Origin: Lepiota brunneoincarnata
Lineage: Eukaryota > Basidiomycota > Agaricomycetes > Agaricales > Agaricaceae
Direction of reading: 5' to 3'
Length of the DNA: 64,000 nucleotides
Assembly (NCBI GenBank): GCA_023014365.1
Contig: JAEBUN010000004.1
Location: 868,001 to 932,000 of the forward strand
This document shows positions 44,820 to 58,237 of the stretch, one piece after another. A program made the translations under genes and the position numbers. Under the pieces are notes generated by a model. That model saw nothing but the letters and a program-made list of their open reading frames with translations, did no database searches and had not been told where the DNA came from. Numbering within the stretch: the stretch's first letter is position 1; each line of letters opens with the position of its first letter.

Positions 44820-46265
44820 GTTGCTGAATGCCATGCCCGCCTTTTATCAGTAACCTAGGTCCACATAAGCAGCTTCAAAGCTTACCACTGAACCGTCGAG
44901 GTATGCACCTAACACCTCCGCAATGGCGAGGGAGGATGATCGCAGCAAGTGGCAAAATGGGAGCGAGCTGAAAGGGGCTGCAAGACTACATCACGTCTTC
45001 AAGTATCTATGGAGACTGGACCACGCGGCACAAATCCTACCATCCGTGTTTTTTTATTATTATTTATCATTGAATATAGTGGAAAGCGTCCTACATCCAA
45101 GCTATTGTCCCCGACACGCGTGGTGAAAAGTCCTCAATCTGCATTGGAGGAGGCAAGTTTCGAAATATAAATCGGGTGAGCGTCTGTCCTCGGGTGCCTC
45201 TGAGTCTGAGCCACTGAGTGTTCGAATGATCTGTTGGTAAGTAGTGCTGGTTCGTAGCATCATGTATCATTGATGCGGGGCAGCTGGGTGTACATACTGT
45301 ACAGCCACCCAAGCTTATGAATTACAAAAGGGGTTCTAACTGGCAGAGACTAAGCAGCAAGGTATGGCGCACGCAATTGCACGGTGGAACGTGTTGAGGC
45401 GCAAGCACTCACTGCCATCCATGCTGGGCAGTATATGTCAACTGTTGGAATTCTGGCATCATGCAAGCCTGCGCGATGCATGTGATTTGAAATTGTTTTA
45501 TTGTTTACGGACCTTATTGTTGTAGATATTATTTAAGTAGTCTACTCGAGTTGTATGTAGCCATCCGTTTGCCTCACGAGCTCACCGAGGCCAAACGAAC
45601 ACGCCGCCGTTGCACGCTTTTTTCAACATCAACAACGATAGGTGATACAGGCAGTGGGATGTAAAGAACCAGGAAGTCTGGTAGGGGAGGGAACCTCAGT
45701 GCAGCCGCCAACATCCTCGGTTGTATTCGTGCTGCCGGTGCCGCTGCGACTGCTGAGACGTGAGCTGAGCTGTTGCGGCCATCAAGGGGTTTGCTGGGAA
45801 TGGATCGAGTTGAATCGCAAACCCAAGGTAATCGGTGAGGAATGGCATCATAATCAACATTTTTCATTGATTGGACGGCATTCTGTTTGGGCTGTTGTCT
45901 CCATTGTCAGAAGAATGCAATGAACGGAGGACTTATCGCTGAAGATATCACAAGGTGCCAAGGCTACATGCACTGGTGTCCTGGCACCTGGCCAAAGATG
46001 GACTCGTCGGCATAAATTCACAACTCTCTGCCAGCATAAAGAGTATGAGAATGAACATCGGGCACGATATTCACCGGCCATGGAGAGACTAGCGCTCGTC
46101 CAGGAACGAACCAGCGCCGATCAAAAGTCTCGGCGGGCTCTTTCGCGCGTTCTGATTGGCTGGCGGAAAAGAAATGTTGGCTGAGTGGTGTCATCCTGGA
46201 AATTACTAGTATAGCGTGTTCTCGTTACTCTGAGTACCACCCACGTCCCTTTCCCCCCTCTCAAC
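44820..46265. other. Long intergenic region
   Basis: About 1.4 kb between a minus-strand surface-protein gene and the CYP61 gene. It may hold the unresolved 5' exons of the former (left end) and the promoter of the latter (right end). Several short open frames exist on both strands, but none shows a family motif or consistent splicing. No RNA gene was recognised. Confidence 0.45.
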
Positions 46266-48068
46266 ATGGGACTCGAGTTCAAGGCTGCCTCAACTGTGCT
46301 CTACAATGCTACTTCATCACCCACCGTACCCTTGGCTCAGGGCAGCACCTGTACATGGCTCTATACCACTCTCACAATTGTTGGCGGTCTCCTTGCTTTG
46401 GAACAGGCCGTCTATCGGTACAAAAAGCGTCACCTTCCCGGTGACAAATGGACGATCCCTGTCATTGGACGGTTTGCTGATTCCATGTCTCCAACAATGG
46501 AGGGTTATAAGAAACAGTGGGACTCGGGACCACTGAGCGTTGTCAGTGTTTTCAACATGTGAGCACCTCCAAGGACTGCCTTTGTGGCCAGTGTATGAAT
46601 GCCCCCGATCTAGTTTCATTGTCATGGCCTCGTCAAACGAATTCTCACGCAAGATCCTCAACTCACCGACATATGCCGAACCCGCTCTGGTTCACTCTGG
46701 CAAACTAGTCATGGGGGCCGATAATTGGTGTGTATCTGTACGCCTCACCTGCTTCGTTTATATATCAATTATTATATTAGGGTCTTCTTGACTGGAAAGG
46801 ACCATGTTGACTATCGCAAAGTTCTCAACGCTCTCTTCACTCGCAAGGCTCTTGGGTGAGCATCTGTCCCCTTCTCCTGAGGTCTACCTAACCAATTAAC
46901 TTGTACCAGCATCTATATCGGGCTCCAGGAAAAGACCGCACGCAAGCACTACGCCAGATGGCTAGAAGAAGCTGCGAGGGACCCTTCGGCTAAGCCTATC
47001 ATGATGACAACCCGCCATCTCAACATGGAAACTTCCCTTCGTGTCTTCTGCGGTTACCATATCCCCGACTCTGCCGTAGAGGAGATTAATGACAAGTACT
47101 GGTTCATCACCCAGTCCCTCGAGCTTGTTAATTTCCCTATTCCCTTCCCTGGAACCAAAGTCTATAGAGCCATTCGAGCGCGTAAGGCGGTTATGCATTG
47201 GCTCGAACTCGCTGCGCGCAACAGTAAAGTTGCTATGGCTCGAGGTGGTGAGCCAGAGTGCATGTTGGACGAATGGGTTGCTGTAATGGCCGGTCCCGAT
47301 TACAAGGGAAGGTCGGATTTCAGCGATTACGAAATGGCCCAAGTCGTATTCTCCTTTCTCTTTGCTTCTCAAGATGCAATGAGCAGTGGTGTGATTTATG
47401 GCTTCCAACACCTCGCCGATCACCCTGAAATTCTCGCAAAGGTCAAGGAAGAGCAGGACCGTGTTCGTATGGGCAATTACGAGGCACCTCTTACACTTGA
47501 GATGATGGATGAGATGGTTTACCTGCAAGCAGTTGTGAAGGAGAGTATGCGTATCAAGCCCCCAGTGACAATGGTATATTTTCAATGCGTCCATTCTCAT
47601 TGTAGTAATCTTATTTCCTTTTCTGACAGGTTCCGTACAAAGCAAAGAAAGCGTTCCCGATCACAGCCGACTACACTGTTCCAGCGGGCAGCATGATTAT
47701 TCCTTCATTCTTCAACTCCTTGCACGACTCCGAAGTCTACCCCGAACCCGATAATTTTTACCCTGAACGGTGGCTAGACCCGAACGGTTCCGCAAACACC
47801 AGCCCTAAGAATTATCTTGTCTTTGGTAGCGGCCCCCACAAGTGCATTGGTTTGGAGTATGCGCAAATGAACATTGCACTTACGTTGGCCACCGCTGTTG
47901 TGATGATGAACTTTGAGCATGAGCTCACATCATTGAGCAGCAAAGTTGAGTACGTGCTTTGTTCGAATACTTGGTGGATAGGGTGTTTATTCCCTTTTCA
48001 GAATTATTGCAACAATCTTCCCCAAAGATGGCTGCCGCTTGAAGTTGACCCCTCATATGCATGCATGA
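46266..48068 (+). CDS. ERG5: CYP61 sterol C-22 desaturase
   Basis: Begins MGLEFKAASTVLYNATSSPT with an N-terminal membrane anchor (LYTTLTIVGGLLALEQAVYR). The P450 elements are KWTIPVIGRFADSM, VMASSNEFSRKIL, KVLNALFTRKALGIYIGLQE, the I-helix FLFASQDAMSSG, ExxR in VKESMRIKPP, FYPERW and the heme loop FGSGPHKCIGLEYAQ (Cys thiolate). The ending is KVEIIATIFPKDG and LTPHMHA, with TGA at 48066-48068. ASQDA in place of the usual AGxDT, and the overall match, identify CYP61/ERG5. That enzyme puts the C22-C23 double bond into the side chain during ergosterol synthesis in the ER. All introns join in frame. Convergent with another P450 gene. Confidence 0.93.
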
Positions 48069-48277
48069 GTGATACATAGTAGATGCCTGGAATATTATGA
48101 ATTCACCTTTGCATAGCTAGATTATACTTATCGTTTACTCTTGCACGGAGGACCGTCTTCGAGATTCAAAGGATGCGCTAATCTTATACCATTTAATTAT
48201 TGAAATAATGTTCCAACTGTGAGGATCTGTAGACGCTTTCGTGATTATACAGTTCCGATCTGTCTACCAATTTAAAC

Positions 48278-50320
48278 TCATAGCCTGCGAACGAGTAATG
48301 GTAAAGTACTGGGTCCTTGACCTTTGACACGAGGGCGAATGACAAAACTTTGGAAGGCTTCGATCTCATATTCACAGCTGAAAGAGAACTGCTGAAGGAG
48401 GGTGACCATCAGGACCTGCGCGGCTTAGCGTTTAGGTCGGGTCGATTATTGATATTCTACTCACCTTGATCTCGGCCACCGCGAAAGCTTTGCCAATACA
48501 AGCTCGGGGTCTGTATTAACCACATGTCCATACATTAGTCAAAAAGGAAAGCGCCACTGGGTCGCTCACCCTTCACTGAACGTGAGGAGCTCGTGCCTAT
48601 GACGTAGTTGGCTCCTTTTTCGTTCTAGCCAGCGTTCGGGGCGGAAGACGTGAGCATCCGGTCCCCAAACCTCGGGGTCACTATGGACGACGTTGAGGGG
48701 TATCGCGAGGAGAGTGCCCTTAGGGATTAGGATGTGTGTGTTATTCGTTCCTGGAATGGGTTCATCAAGTGGGATACTAATTGTTTCGGAAGCCTGTCGG
48801 AGCAATGCTATGAACATCGACGGTAGGAATGTCAGTAGCATTAGGTACGTACTTCGTGGTGATTTTCTAAGATAGTGGGATGGAGTCGCAACGTTTCTTT
48901 CAATGCACTGTCGAGGAGGGGGCAATGATTGTTGAGGGCGTCAATGGAGTGACCCTTTACACGTTGAACTTCCTCTCGGATCTCGAGCTGGATCTCAGGG
49001 TGCAGGGCAAGTTCGTAGAGCATCCACTGAGCAAACCATAAGCTTGGTGGTCGCTCGAATCATGTGTAGTAACTCACCGCCACGACGGCGGACACGGTTT
49101 CATAGCCTGCCGAAATAACAGTTCGCATTTGGGCAATAACATCCCCTTTGCCAGCCGGAGTTGCTGCCGCCGCATCGGATTTTACTGTGAACGAAACGAG
49201 CTCTGCATGTAAGACTCCCGTACGCGAAAGGATTTGGACGCACTTACGCATAAAAGCCATCATTGTTCGACCTTCATGGTCACCGACAGCCTTTGCGTCA
49301 TGCCACATCCTCGAACCGATAGAGCCAAGCTCTTGTTTCGTACGCCTGATCATCTCACCCTTTTTGCCAATGGCGAGGACAGAGGGGAAAAGCCAAAATA
49401 ATGCACGCATATAGAATGACGACTTCTTGTTCTCGTTGTTAGTGAGACCGTCCAGGACTTCGGCCAAAGAATCTGGCTGGACCCTCTCTTGAGAAAGAAA
49501 ATCAAAATCATAGGTGAAGGCTGCACGGCCGATAGTGTCCAGTCTGTCACTGACTTTAGTGACGGCAACCGACTTATGGTGAGCAACCAGGCTTACGCAA
49601 AACGGCCTGCCCAGTCGGTAATCTCTATTTCTGCCACATCTTTATGTTGTCGATCAAGAATCTTCAACCACTGTGTCACTAGTTTGGCTGACGTCTCGAA
49701 TAGAATAGGGGCCAGATTCCGAACCGCTTGCTGGCTAAAACAAAATATCGTCAGATGGAACGCAGGGTCCCGAAAATTTGTCAGCGCACCTAAGTGCTGG
49801 AGCCAGGAGCCTTCTCTGACGTTCGTGGGCTTCTCTGCCTGGGATGTATCAGCTACTGACATGGTCTGTACTCCTGCAGCAGATCACACTAACCTTCAAC
49901 CCACAAAATGCCTTCGCCCAAAGTGGCCTTGAACCAAGCACGAACGCCTTTTGCCTTTGGGAAGAGGTAGGCATTCTCGCAGAGGATGAAAGAAATGGCC
50001 TTATGGTCTGTCAAGGAGACGACTTGGTGCTAGTACAGGTAAGCAGCATGATAAAGGGGGGTTGGAGGAAGCCTCACACCAAAGGCACCCCTAAACTTGA
50101 CAACGCGGCCGTAGCGCTCGTGCCACTCTGCGTATGGTTGGCCTGGAGAACTGCTGTAGAGGTTCCACTCTTCACCCCAAATGCAGGACGATGACTTTGG
50201 GCCTGGTAGGTGACGAAGTATATTTCGCGCAGACACCAAGTCATACACGAAACGAAGAAAAGCGACAAAAATGAAGCCACAAGAAAGGAAGAAAAAGCTG
50301 GAAAGGAGTGCAGGGAGCAT
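48278..50320 (-). CDS. Cytochrome P450, family not assigned
   Basis: Start ATG at 50320: MLPALLSSFFFLSCGFIFVA forms the ER anchor, then the hinge HLPGPKSS, WGEEWNLY and WHERYGRVVKFRGAFG. The rest reads RRLLAPALSQQAVRNLAPI, ITDWAGRFALDTIGRAAF, the I-helix VISAGYETVSAVVAWML (A-G-x-E-T), ExxR ALKETLRLHP, DPEVWGPDAHVFRPERW and the heme loop FSEGPRACIGKAFAVAE. It ends LPLLVRRL at 48278. It is a complete microsomal class II P450 of a basidiomycete type. Substrate unknown, and it is clearly not a duplicate of the CYP61 next to it. The 3' ends of the two P450 genes are 209 bases apart. Confidence 0.9.
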
Positions 50321-51158
50321 CTTAGTGCCTGGGTCGGTCCCCAAGGCCTGAGACTACCTTTATACCTGGGCAGAGGAACGACTGATTCGGATATGGGCGG
50401 TCTTAGTCGTATATCCCTGGGATGACATGGCCTAGTCATCCAAGACAAGGTGCAGAAGTGAGAGTAATAGAGGTTCATTTTGCTCCGTTTTAGAGAAAGC
50501 GATCGTTCAATTTAAGATGGCGACAAAGAATTTGAAGGCACCGCAGATAGCATTTTCCTGTGAGCTTTAACGTTAAAAAGTTAGGAGGTGAATAGGTTTA
50601 CACCGATGCATGCCGACCGACGTCATGAGGTCCTAGTCCAAATGGTACGGTGTCTATGAACTTCGGGGGTATAGGGGAGAATAGGGCCTAGGTTCGAGTG
50701 GATATGCACATTGTAAAAGTCTACGACTTCATCGATATCTTTCAGGAACCGCCGCCCGTGTTTGTGTCAATAGTTCATCTTCGCGCTCTAGTCACTTGAG
50801 ATCTTTGCAGTTCGCCTTGGAGATTGGCTGTCTAAAGTGCTTCCTGGCTGTCTGTGAGACCGCCACAAAACGAAATATTGTCAAGAAGCTGTCAAGATTG
50901 CAGAGGACTCGACTCTAGAGGGGGTTGCGACGGTTATCCCGGCAGTGGCGTGCGGGTGGATGTACTAAGCCGGTTTCCTCGGTGCATGTCAAATGCAGTG
51001 TCAGCACCGAAGCGCCCATGGCGGCCCAATGATTGGATCGAGACGCGTCCACGTGTTCACTTAACTTGACTAGCTTGACTTGCATCGCTGCCAGCGAATT
51101 ATCTCCTCATCCAATACCCTTCCTTGCGCGGCGCGTGAACACCCTTACCCACCCTTTT
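50321..51158. promoter_or_regulatory. Divergent promoter region, P450 and acetyl-CoA transporter
   Basis: 838 bases with no recognisable gene. CACGTG occurs at about 51051 in the 5' flank of the transporter gene. Nothing else was identified. Confidence 0.4.
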
Positions 51159-53565
51159 ATGCCACCAAAACGGAGGGGGAAGAAGGAAGCCAGTCAGAAA
51201 TCGAATAACGGGATTTTGGACGGGGTGATGCCAGAGAAGTCTTCGCGGGAACCTATGGCTGTCTCTTCGTCTCTACATAGCATTCACATTTCACCGCGCA
51301 CACCGAAAACCCCACGACAGACCTTTGAGGATGTGGAAAATGATGTGGAGCTGAGCTTGCTTGGCGAAGAGGAGAGACGGCAGGCAGCCCAAGGCTTAGA
51401 AGATGAAGTTGACGAGCCAGCTCCCCATAGCGCCGGTAAGAAGCCAATGTCGGCCAAGGACAAGAGGGCTATGGTGTTACTGTGTGTTCTATGTGAGCCT
51501 CCCAGAGTAAATGCTGCATCTGTTCCCTAACGTCGGTCAGATCTTATACAGGGTGTTCCAGTATGGTTTCTTCAGCTTGTTTAGGGACCGACTTTGTCTA
51601 ACACCTGGATAATCTGTACCAGCTGGGATTGGCATTGGGTATGTGTGCCTTATAAGAGTACAAAAAAAACCAAATTTGACAGGCCAATAGGCTCGGTGCC
51701 TTTCCTCCTCAAGGACCATTTATCTTATTCCCAACTTGCAACATTTGCTTTGTCAAGTTATCCATATTCCCTGAAATTATTATGGTCACCTATCGTAGAT
51801 TCTGTGTTCTTCAAGTCTGTCGGACGCCGGAAATCCTGGATTATTCCTATGCAGCTAATTGTGGGGACCCTGATGTTATACATTTCCCTGAATGTGCAGA
51901 AACTTTTGGATGACGTGAGGACCATACTCCTATCTTCCGGCGGTTCGCTCACCCCCTTGTTCTAGCCCGCTAACAATGTGGCGGAGCTCACTATTATCTT
52001 CACTTCGCTTGTAATGTTTTCTGCCACACAGGGTAAGGCCGAATTTCTACCTTGGAAGGTAACAACAGGCTAAACTCTCGTTACAGACATCGCGGTTGAC
52101 GGTGGGTATCACATATACCCAAACAACTCTATTTAACGACTCGTTTATTTTCAGGGTGGGCTCTCACGCTCCTATCTCAAGATAGTCTGTCATATGCGTC
52201 GACATGCCAGACCATCGGTCTCAACACCGGTTTTTTTGCTTCTTTCACTGTCTTCCTGGCGTTCAACAGCGAGTCTTTTGCTGAGAAGTGGGGTATTCCT
52301 CGCCTAACGCTCAGCGCATACTTGCAGTTCTGGAGCATGATGTGTTACGCTGTCACCGTTTGGCTAATTTTGTTCAAGAAAGAGGTTTGGGCTTACCCTC
52401 TATCCAATGCTTCTCGTAAAGTTAATGCGCTTACAGGACAAAGAGCCGGCGACTGAAGCGGACATGAGCATCACTGGCGTTTACAAAACAATATGGTCTA
52501 TTTGTAAATTAAAACGTACGTTCTTCTTGGCCCCCATCTTCCTTCGATGTCTGAATCACCGGAGCAGATGTCCGACTGCTTGTTGTCATGCATTTATTCG
52601 CCAAAGTTGGCTTCGCCGCCAATGATGCTGCAACTTCGCTTAAAATGATCGAGAAGGGCTTCAAGCGGGAGGATCTTGCTGCCACCGTGCTCATCGACTT
52701 TCCATTCCAAATACTGGGTGGTTGGCTAGCTGCCAAGTGGTCCAGGGGGGATCGACCCCTCAAGCCTTGGATATGGGCTTTCTGGCCACGTCTCGGTTTT
52801 GTGTTGATTGGGACCCTGATTGTTTACGGGTTCCCGACGCCGTCGTACTCCTTCGCTTTCTTTGTCGCTGTTGTTATCCACACAGTATTATCATCCTTCT
52901 CTTCGTATGTACCTTTTCCTCGCAATCTCTGTCATTCTGATGGTATAACAGAACTGTGCAATTTGTTGGAATCTCAGCCTTCCATACGCGCATTTCTGAC
53001 CCATTAATCGGCGGGACATACATGACAGTACGTTGATTTTGACTACTTAGGTATTTCCTCGCATGCTTACACCTCATGGTCGCAGCTCTTGAATACCTTC
53101 ACCAATATGGGAGGAACTTGGCCAAAATGGTTCGTCCTGAAGGGTGAGTGCTCTCTTTTCTCCCTGGCTTCAGCTTGTTTGACCTTCCGGGTCCTCGTAG
53201 GCGTGGACCTTTTCAGTGTTGCGACTTGTCATGTAGAAAAGAGCGGATTAGAGCTTGCAGTTGATGGTTTGTTAAAGATTCCTTGATAGCAACTTTGCTT
53301 ATTGATTTTCGTAGCTGCCGAATGTGTCTCGGACCACGGCAAGGCGTTGTGCAAGGAGATTAATGGCCAGTGCATCACGGAAACAGATGGCTATTACGTT
53401 GTGTCTGCGGTTTGCATGGCGTTCGGGGTCATCGTCCTTTTAGCGTTCATCATTCCAACTGCCCGAAAATTGCAAGGCATGTCGTCCTTGTCTCACTGAT
53501 TTACTGTGTTATTCATTGCTCTCGCAGCATTACCTTCCTCGGTATGGCGAGTAAAATTGGATTAG
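51159..53565 (+). CDS. Acetyl-CoA transporter (SLC33A/AT-1 family)
   Basis: Start ATG at 51159 (MPPKRRGKKEASQKSNNGIL), with a ~110-residue polar N-terminus, then the transporter: DKRAMVLLCVLYLIQGVP, LGLALGSVPFLLKDHLSY, ATFALSSYPYSLKLLWSPIV, SVGRRKSWIIPMQLIVGTLM, ATQDIAVDGWALTLLS and YASTCQTIGLNTGFF. It continues MHLFAKVGFAANDAATSLKM, LIDFPFQILGGWLAAKWSRG, STFTN-type block NTFTNMGGTWPKWF, and GYYVVSAVCMAFGVIVLLAF. This matches AT-1/SLC33A1, the ER membrane antiporter bringing acetyl-CoA into the ER lumen. The C-terminus depends on the last intron. A GC donor at 53477 gives ARKLQALPSSVWRVKLD (stop 53563-53565); a GT donor at 53481 gives a longer end at 53585. Confidence 0.9.
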
Positions 53566-53792
53566 TGGTTTCCGAAGCTAGATAATGTGAAACTAGATAG
53601 TGTAGTAAAGAACTCGTAATTGTATACTGCTTGAAGGTGGAGAAAGACCTGCCCTAACGCGGTTAAGGCCTGCGGGAATTTGGGGCAACTATTTTCCACG
53701 TGTGATTACAGTCCTCCGTCCCAAAGAATTTCACAGTTCGCTCTGAACACGCTTTATATCTCTTGTGCTAGCCACTCAACATTCACTGCAAA

Positions 53793-56700
53793 ATGTCTAC
53801 CACTACCATGCACTTTGGTCCCGAATGGATGCGCCCAAAACATCAGGCGATCTCGCGCACACCACAGCAACCACCCTCGCCACCGCCTCCCGTGAATCCG
53901 TCGCCACCTTCCGGCGTCTCTACATATTCCGCTCTCGTATCATCAGCTCCTCAGCCACAAGCTGAAAGCCAGGATGAGGTTCATCCTTTCAGATACTCTA
54001 AGGAAGAGTTATTGAAGATCTACAAAGACGGGGGAGGGAAGGGAGGGTTGGGTTTGGAAGTTGAACGTTGGGAGGGTGTTGTCCGGGAGTATGGAAGCGA
54101 CCCAGTGGGACTACGGGAAATGGGGGAAGCAGAAAAAAAGGTCGGGCGTTGTCTCCGGGCTGTGCAATTATGTCGGACGTGTATTGAAAAAAGTGTCTTT
54201 AGCTCTTTGCCGGTCCCTTGAATTCTGATATTCGTAGACGTCAGTCCAGCGACTTCCTGTCGTTATCGACAGCAAACCTAGGTTCGGATAGATCCAGATT
54301 GAACCATACTTCACCCTCAGTCGGGAGTCCCATGAGGGAAAGGTTTGGGAATATAAAACGACGCGACAGTAATGCAGGTCAGATGATTCTTCACTTCCCA
54401 ATCTTCTTCAATCACTTATTTCGCCCTATTCATCATCAGACTCTTCCAACCCAACTTTGCCTAGGAAGCACTCATTGTCGAGTTTACAGGCTCCTGTAAT
54501 GTCCCCTCGCGAGATAGGCCTCCCATCGCCGCGCACCCGTGTCGGCTACACCCCCAGCTTCGACGGTGTGTTGAACGGAGGGGATTCGTGGGTGGCTAGA
54601 CGGCGTGCATCCGAGGCGGCGCAGAAAGCTGGTGGGATCGCAAACTCTACAAGTCGTGGAGGGGACGGTGAAGATGTCAGCGAGAAGACGGAGGGTATCA
54701 AGGAAGAAGCGGAGGAAGAGAATAATGGAAGCGATCCTATCCACGATCCCCAGTCGACAACCCAAGATAATGGTTCTACTACTAGTAATGATCTTGGCGG
54801 TCTGCAGAGAGCGAAAGAAGTAGGCGGCATAACCAGCGGTATGGGCCAGTTGTCGCTGAATACGACCACCCCCAATGCTCTAGACATCGTTCAGAATCAC
54901 TCGAGCATTGGGCCTCCGCCTGGTCTGACGGACCTTGGTAATGTTGAATGGTCGTATAAAGATCCCACCGGCACAGTGCAAGGTGTGTTCGCGTGAGCCG
55001 TTCAGGGCATCTGTGTTCTCTGACAGACTCTATACGAAGGTCCCTTCCGCGCGGATCTGATGCAGAAATGGTTTGACGATGGCTATTTCGCCTCCGACCT
55101 CCCAATGAAACGGACACACCTGGACACAACATGGTCAACTGTTGAACAGCTACTCAGGCGATGTGACTCAGATAGGATATTTCTCTCTCCTTTACACCCT
55201 ATTCCACCTGGCTTGTCCCTGCGGAACGGTTCCCCGTCGCAATACAACACAGCTGATCAGAGTACCAATGGCCCCTATCAACCCGCTCCCATCAGATCAC
55301 TGCGCACCTCCGCGCTAGAGTCTTATATTAGCACGGGGTCTAGTCATTCCGAGTCTCCTTCGTCATCGTTCGGTGGGGGTAGATTCGGTGACTCGTCCCC
55401 AGAACCCAATGCTTTTGGTGGCAGAGGTCCCAATAACCTATTCTACAATGGTGATCCGTCCGGAAGCGGTCGTGGGTCTGGCTTCCAAACAACGCCTGAA
55501 GTTCCGTCGTCCCTCACAGGCCGACGTGGCACGCATACGCAGTCTCCGGTTGATCCTTCATTGGGCCTAAGGTCAGGAGCGTTGGGGACGAACCCACCGG
55601 GCAGGACACCCGGTATTGATTCTTTTTCTTTCTCCGGACACGTCAACACCGTGCAAAGTTCTTGGGGAACCCCTTCGGGTGGTTTTGGCACAGGATATGA
55701 AGGAATCGGCCCCACACGCGACACCCACGATCACACCGGTTTGCAAAATTTCACGAACACTGGCCTGGGTATCAACTATGGAGGATTGCGTGCCTCCCAG
55801 GATCCTGGGACTGACCCTTTACATGCATCTGTAGTGAACCACCCCACCGGTCCTGAACACGCTCTAGGAGGGGCGGAAGAAAAACTGTATAGCCAGTATC
55901 CTGGGTTCAAGTTGGCTCCTGGCGCTGGCCATGAACCAGCTTTCTCTCGTTCCTCGACTCAGCACTTCAACATCCACCCCCAACAATTGCAGCAACATGC
56001 ACCACTCCTCGATTCCATATATCCTCAGCAAGCCGGACTCTCAACCGTTCAGAATACTGTCTCGATTCAACAACCACCGTGGCCCGATACACGGGAAGCC
56101 GGAGGACGAAGAATAGGTCCCTTTGATAACCCTCAGCCCACAAGTAATAATACTGTTCCCCAGCCGATTTCAACCACCATACAGACCTCCCCTTGGGAAC
56201 AAAACGCCCCATCTTTTTCGATTCCAGATGATGCTACACCTTGGGTTGTTACTTCGCATGGTGTTGTGGACAACGCCTGGGGAGAAATGGATGATATCAC
56301 GAGTCCCACGGCTGACGCTCAACAAACCACCATGGATGTCACTGGCAGTCTAGCTGACCAAGCCGCCCCTAGCGCAGCTTCAACGCAGGCATTGCAGGAG
56401 ATCGGGCCGGGACCACAACCCGTTGAGGCTACGGTGGTTCCTACACTCAATCCCGCAAACGCTCCCCCCGCTTCCGGGAGGACACGTAAACGGTCACAGA
56501 GTGCGCAAGCAAACAAGCAAACGACACCAACTCCTCAATCTGAAATAGTATCGCCGCGGCCTCCCGCGTCAAAACCCGCATGGCAAAAGGAGGATGAAAC
56601 AAAGAGGACCATCAGCTTGCGTGAAATCCAAGAAGTAGAGGCAAGGAAGGCTGAAACAAAGAAGACTGCTGAGAGGGAACGAGAGCGTGCTGCTCGAGCC

Positions 56701-57693
56701 GCCGCCTCCATTGACAAAGACATTCAATCTTTCACTACTTCATGGGGTCTTCCCACCTCTCAAGCAGGTTCTCGTACCAACTCTCTACCTGTTAAGGAAA
56801 CCGTTTCTCCCCCAACTCCTGCAACAGCCACCCCTGTTTGGATTGCAGCTCCAAAGACACCAGTAGCTAAGAAGACGATGAAGGAGATTCTAGAGGAAGA
56901 GGAAAAACGAAAGAAGATGGCTATCTCAGCTCCACAGACGACCGCTGCTGCGACTGTCGCCGCTACCCTCTCGCGACGCTTGCATCCAGAGTCCAGCCCG
57001 AAGGTACGTCACTTGCCTACTATTCAACGAGGATGGGTATGGACCGACAACCGATCGATAGCCTCCCGTTCCTCCATCATCTGGTGGAGCCTGGACTACG
57101 GTTGGACCAAGTGGTAAATCAACTGCGGCTCCTACTGCACCACCCTCACGACCCCCTGGTACTCCCTCCGTTGTCACTGGTGCTTCTCGTACCACCGGAC
57201 CCCCCCCTTCCCGATCAACCCAGCCTTCTGTTGTGAAACCTACCCCTACACCCCTACCCCGCGCGGAAGACGTATCACCCTCGCATGAATTCCTGAACTG
57301 GCTGAATGGTTCTCTTAAGGGTTTGAACAGCTCTGTCAATGGTGAGTTCTAGTTCCCCTCTCCATGTAGCAGACTGACATGTCACCTACGACAGTGGAGG
57401 AAATCATGAACATGCTCCTATCCTTCCCTATCGATGCCGACGCTACCATACGCGAGATCATATCAGACCTTATTTATGCTAATAGCACGACTATGGACGG
57501 CAGACGCTTCGCGGACGATTTTACATCAAAACGCAAAGCTGACGCGATTGCACATGCGAAGAACAGCAGCGCGTCCAGAGGACCCGCGAAGCCTGTGTCT
57601 ATTGCCGATGTGGTCAAGGCAGCACCGAAGGTCACTCAGCCAGAATGGGGATTTAAGGTCGTGAATAAGAAAAGGAGAGGAGGCAGGACTTGA
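53793..57693 (+). CDS. GYF-domain protein (SMY2/GIGYF-like)
   Basis: Start MSTTTMHFGPEWMRPKHQAI. The N-terminal part has PFRYSKEELLKIYKDGG, a motif of eIF4E-binding or GIGYF-type N-termini, then a Ser-rich region. The GYF domain lies at about 54945-55110: VEWSYKDPTGTVQGPFRADL, then MQKWFDDGYF, with the GPF-x4-M-x2-W-x3-GYF signature. Behind it is a long disordered Gly/Pro/Ser/Gln region, a Lys/Glu-rich coiled stretch (EIQEVEARKAETKKTAERER), FLNWLNGSLKGLNSSVN and IMNMLLSFPIDADATIREII near the end. GYF proteins bind PPGF/PPGL-type proline motifs; yeast and animal relatives act in translational repression and mRNA decay or ER-Golgi traffic. The 3' part has two introns. Confidence 0.9.
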
Positions 57694-58237
57694 AATTTGA
57701 ATGGCGGATGTTGTGTTGACAGGTTAAGACGAAATTATCTACTACGCTCGTTCAGCAATGTACTAATTATGATCTGGAAATGACGACGTTCCTTTGTTAT
57801 CTATTTCATAAGACGAGCGATGAAAGTCAAATTCCAGTGCTTCCGAAGACCCTCGCCATGACAAAGCGCATGTTTTTTTTACAACGTAAATTTAATTCGA
57901 TGTTGGCTGACATACTTTTTATAAGCTCTTCTTTTTGTCGCACTTTATTTGAGTGTTACAAAATAAAAAAGCTTCAAACGCATTATATATTTCATGCTGC
58001 CGTAGAAGACAAGCCTTGCATTTCGTGTAAGCTAATAGAACAACCAGTATTGGTGTTATCCTTTACATATTCAGTTACCGCATCCGTAGGCAGTTTAATC
58101 TTCAAGTATTTTTGTCCCGACATTTTGCCTAGTTGTGCCAATATTATTCATAAGACCATATATAATACATCGGACAATAAACAACACCGACTGAGTTCCA
58201 CGACTAATGTCCATTTCAAACAACAAGTGAAACAATT
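57694..58237. other. AT-rich convergent spacer
   Basis: 544 bases between the stops of the GYF (+) and BAG (-) genes. It is visibly more AT-rich than its surroundings and contains most of an open plus-strand frame (57780-58463) that runs antisense into the BAG gene. No family match was recognised, and it is read as the two 3' untranslated regions. Confidence 0.5.
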
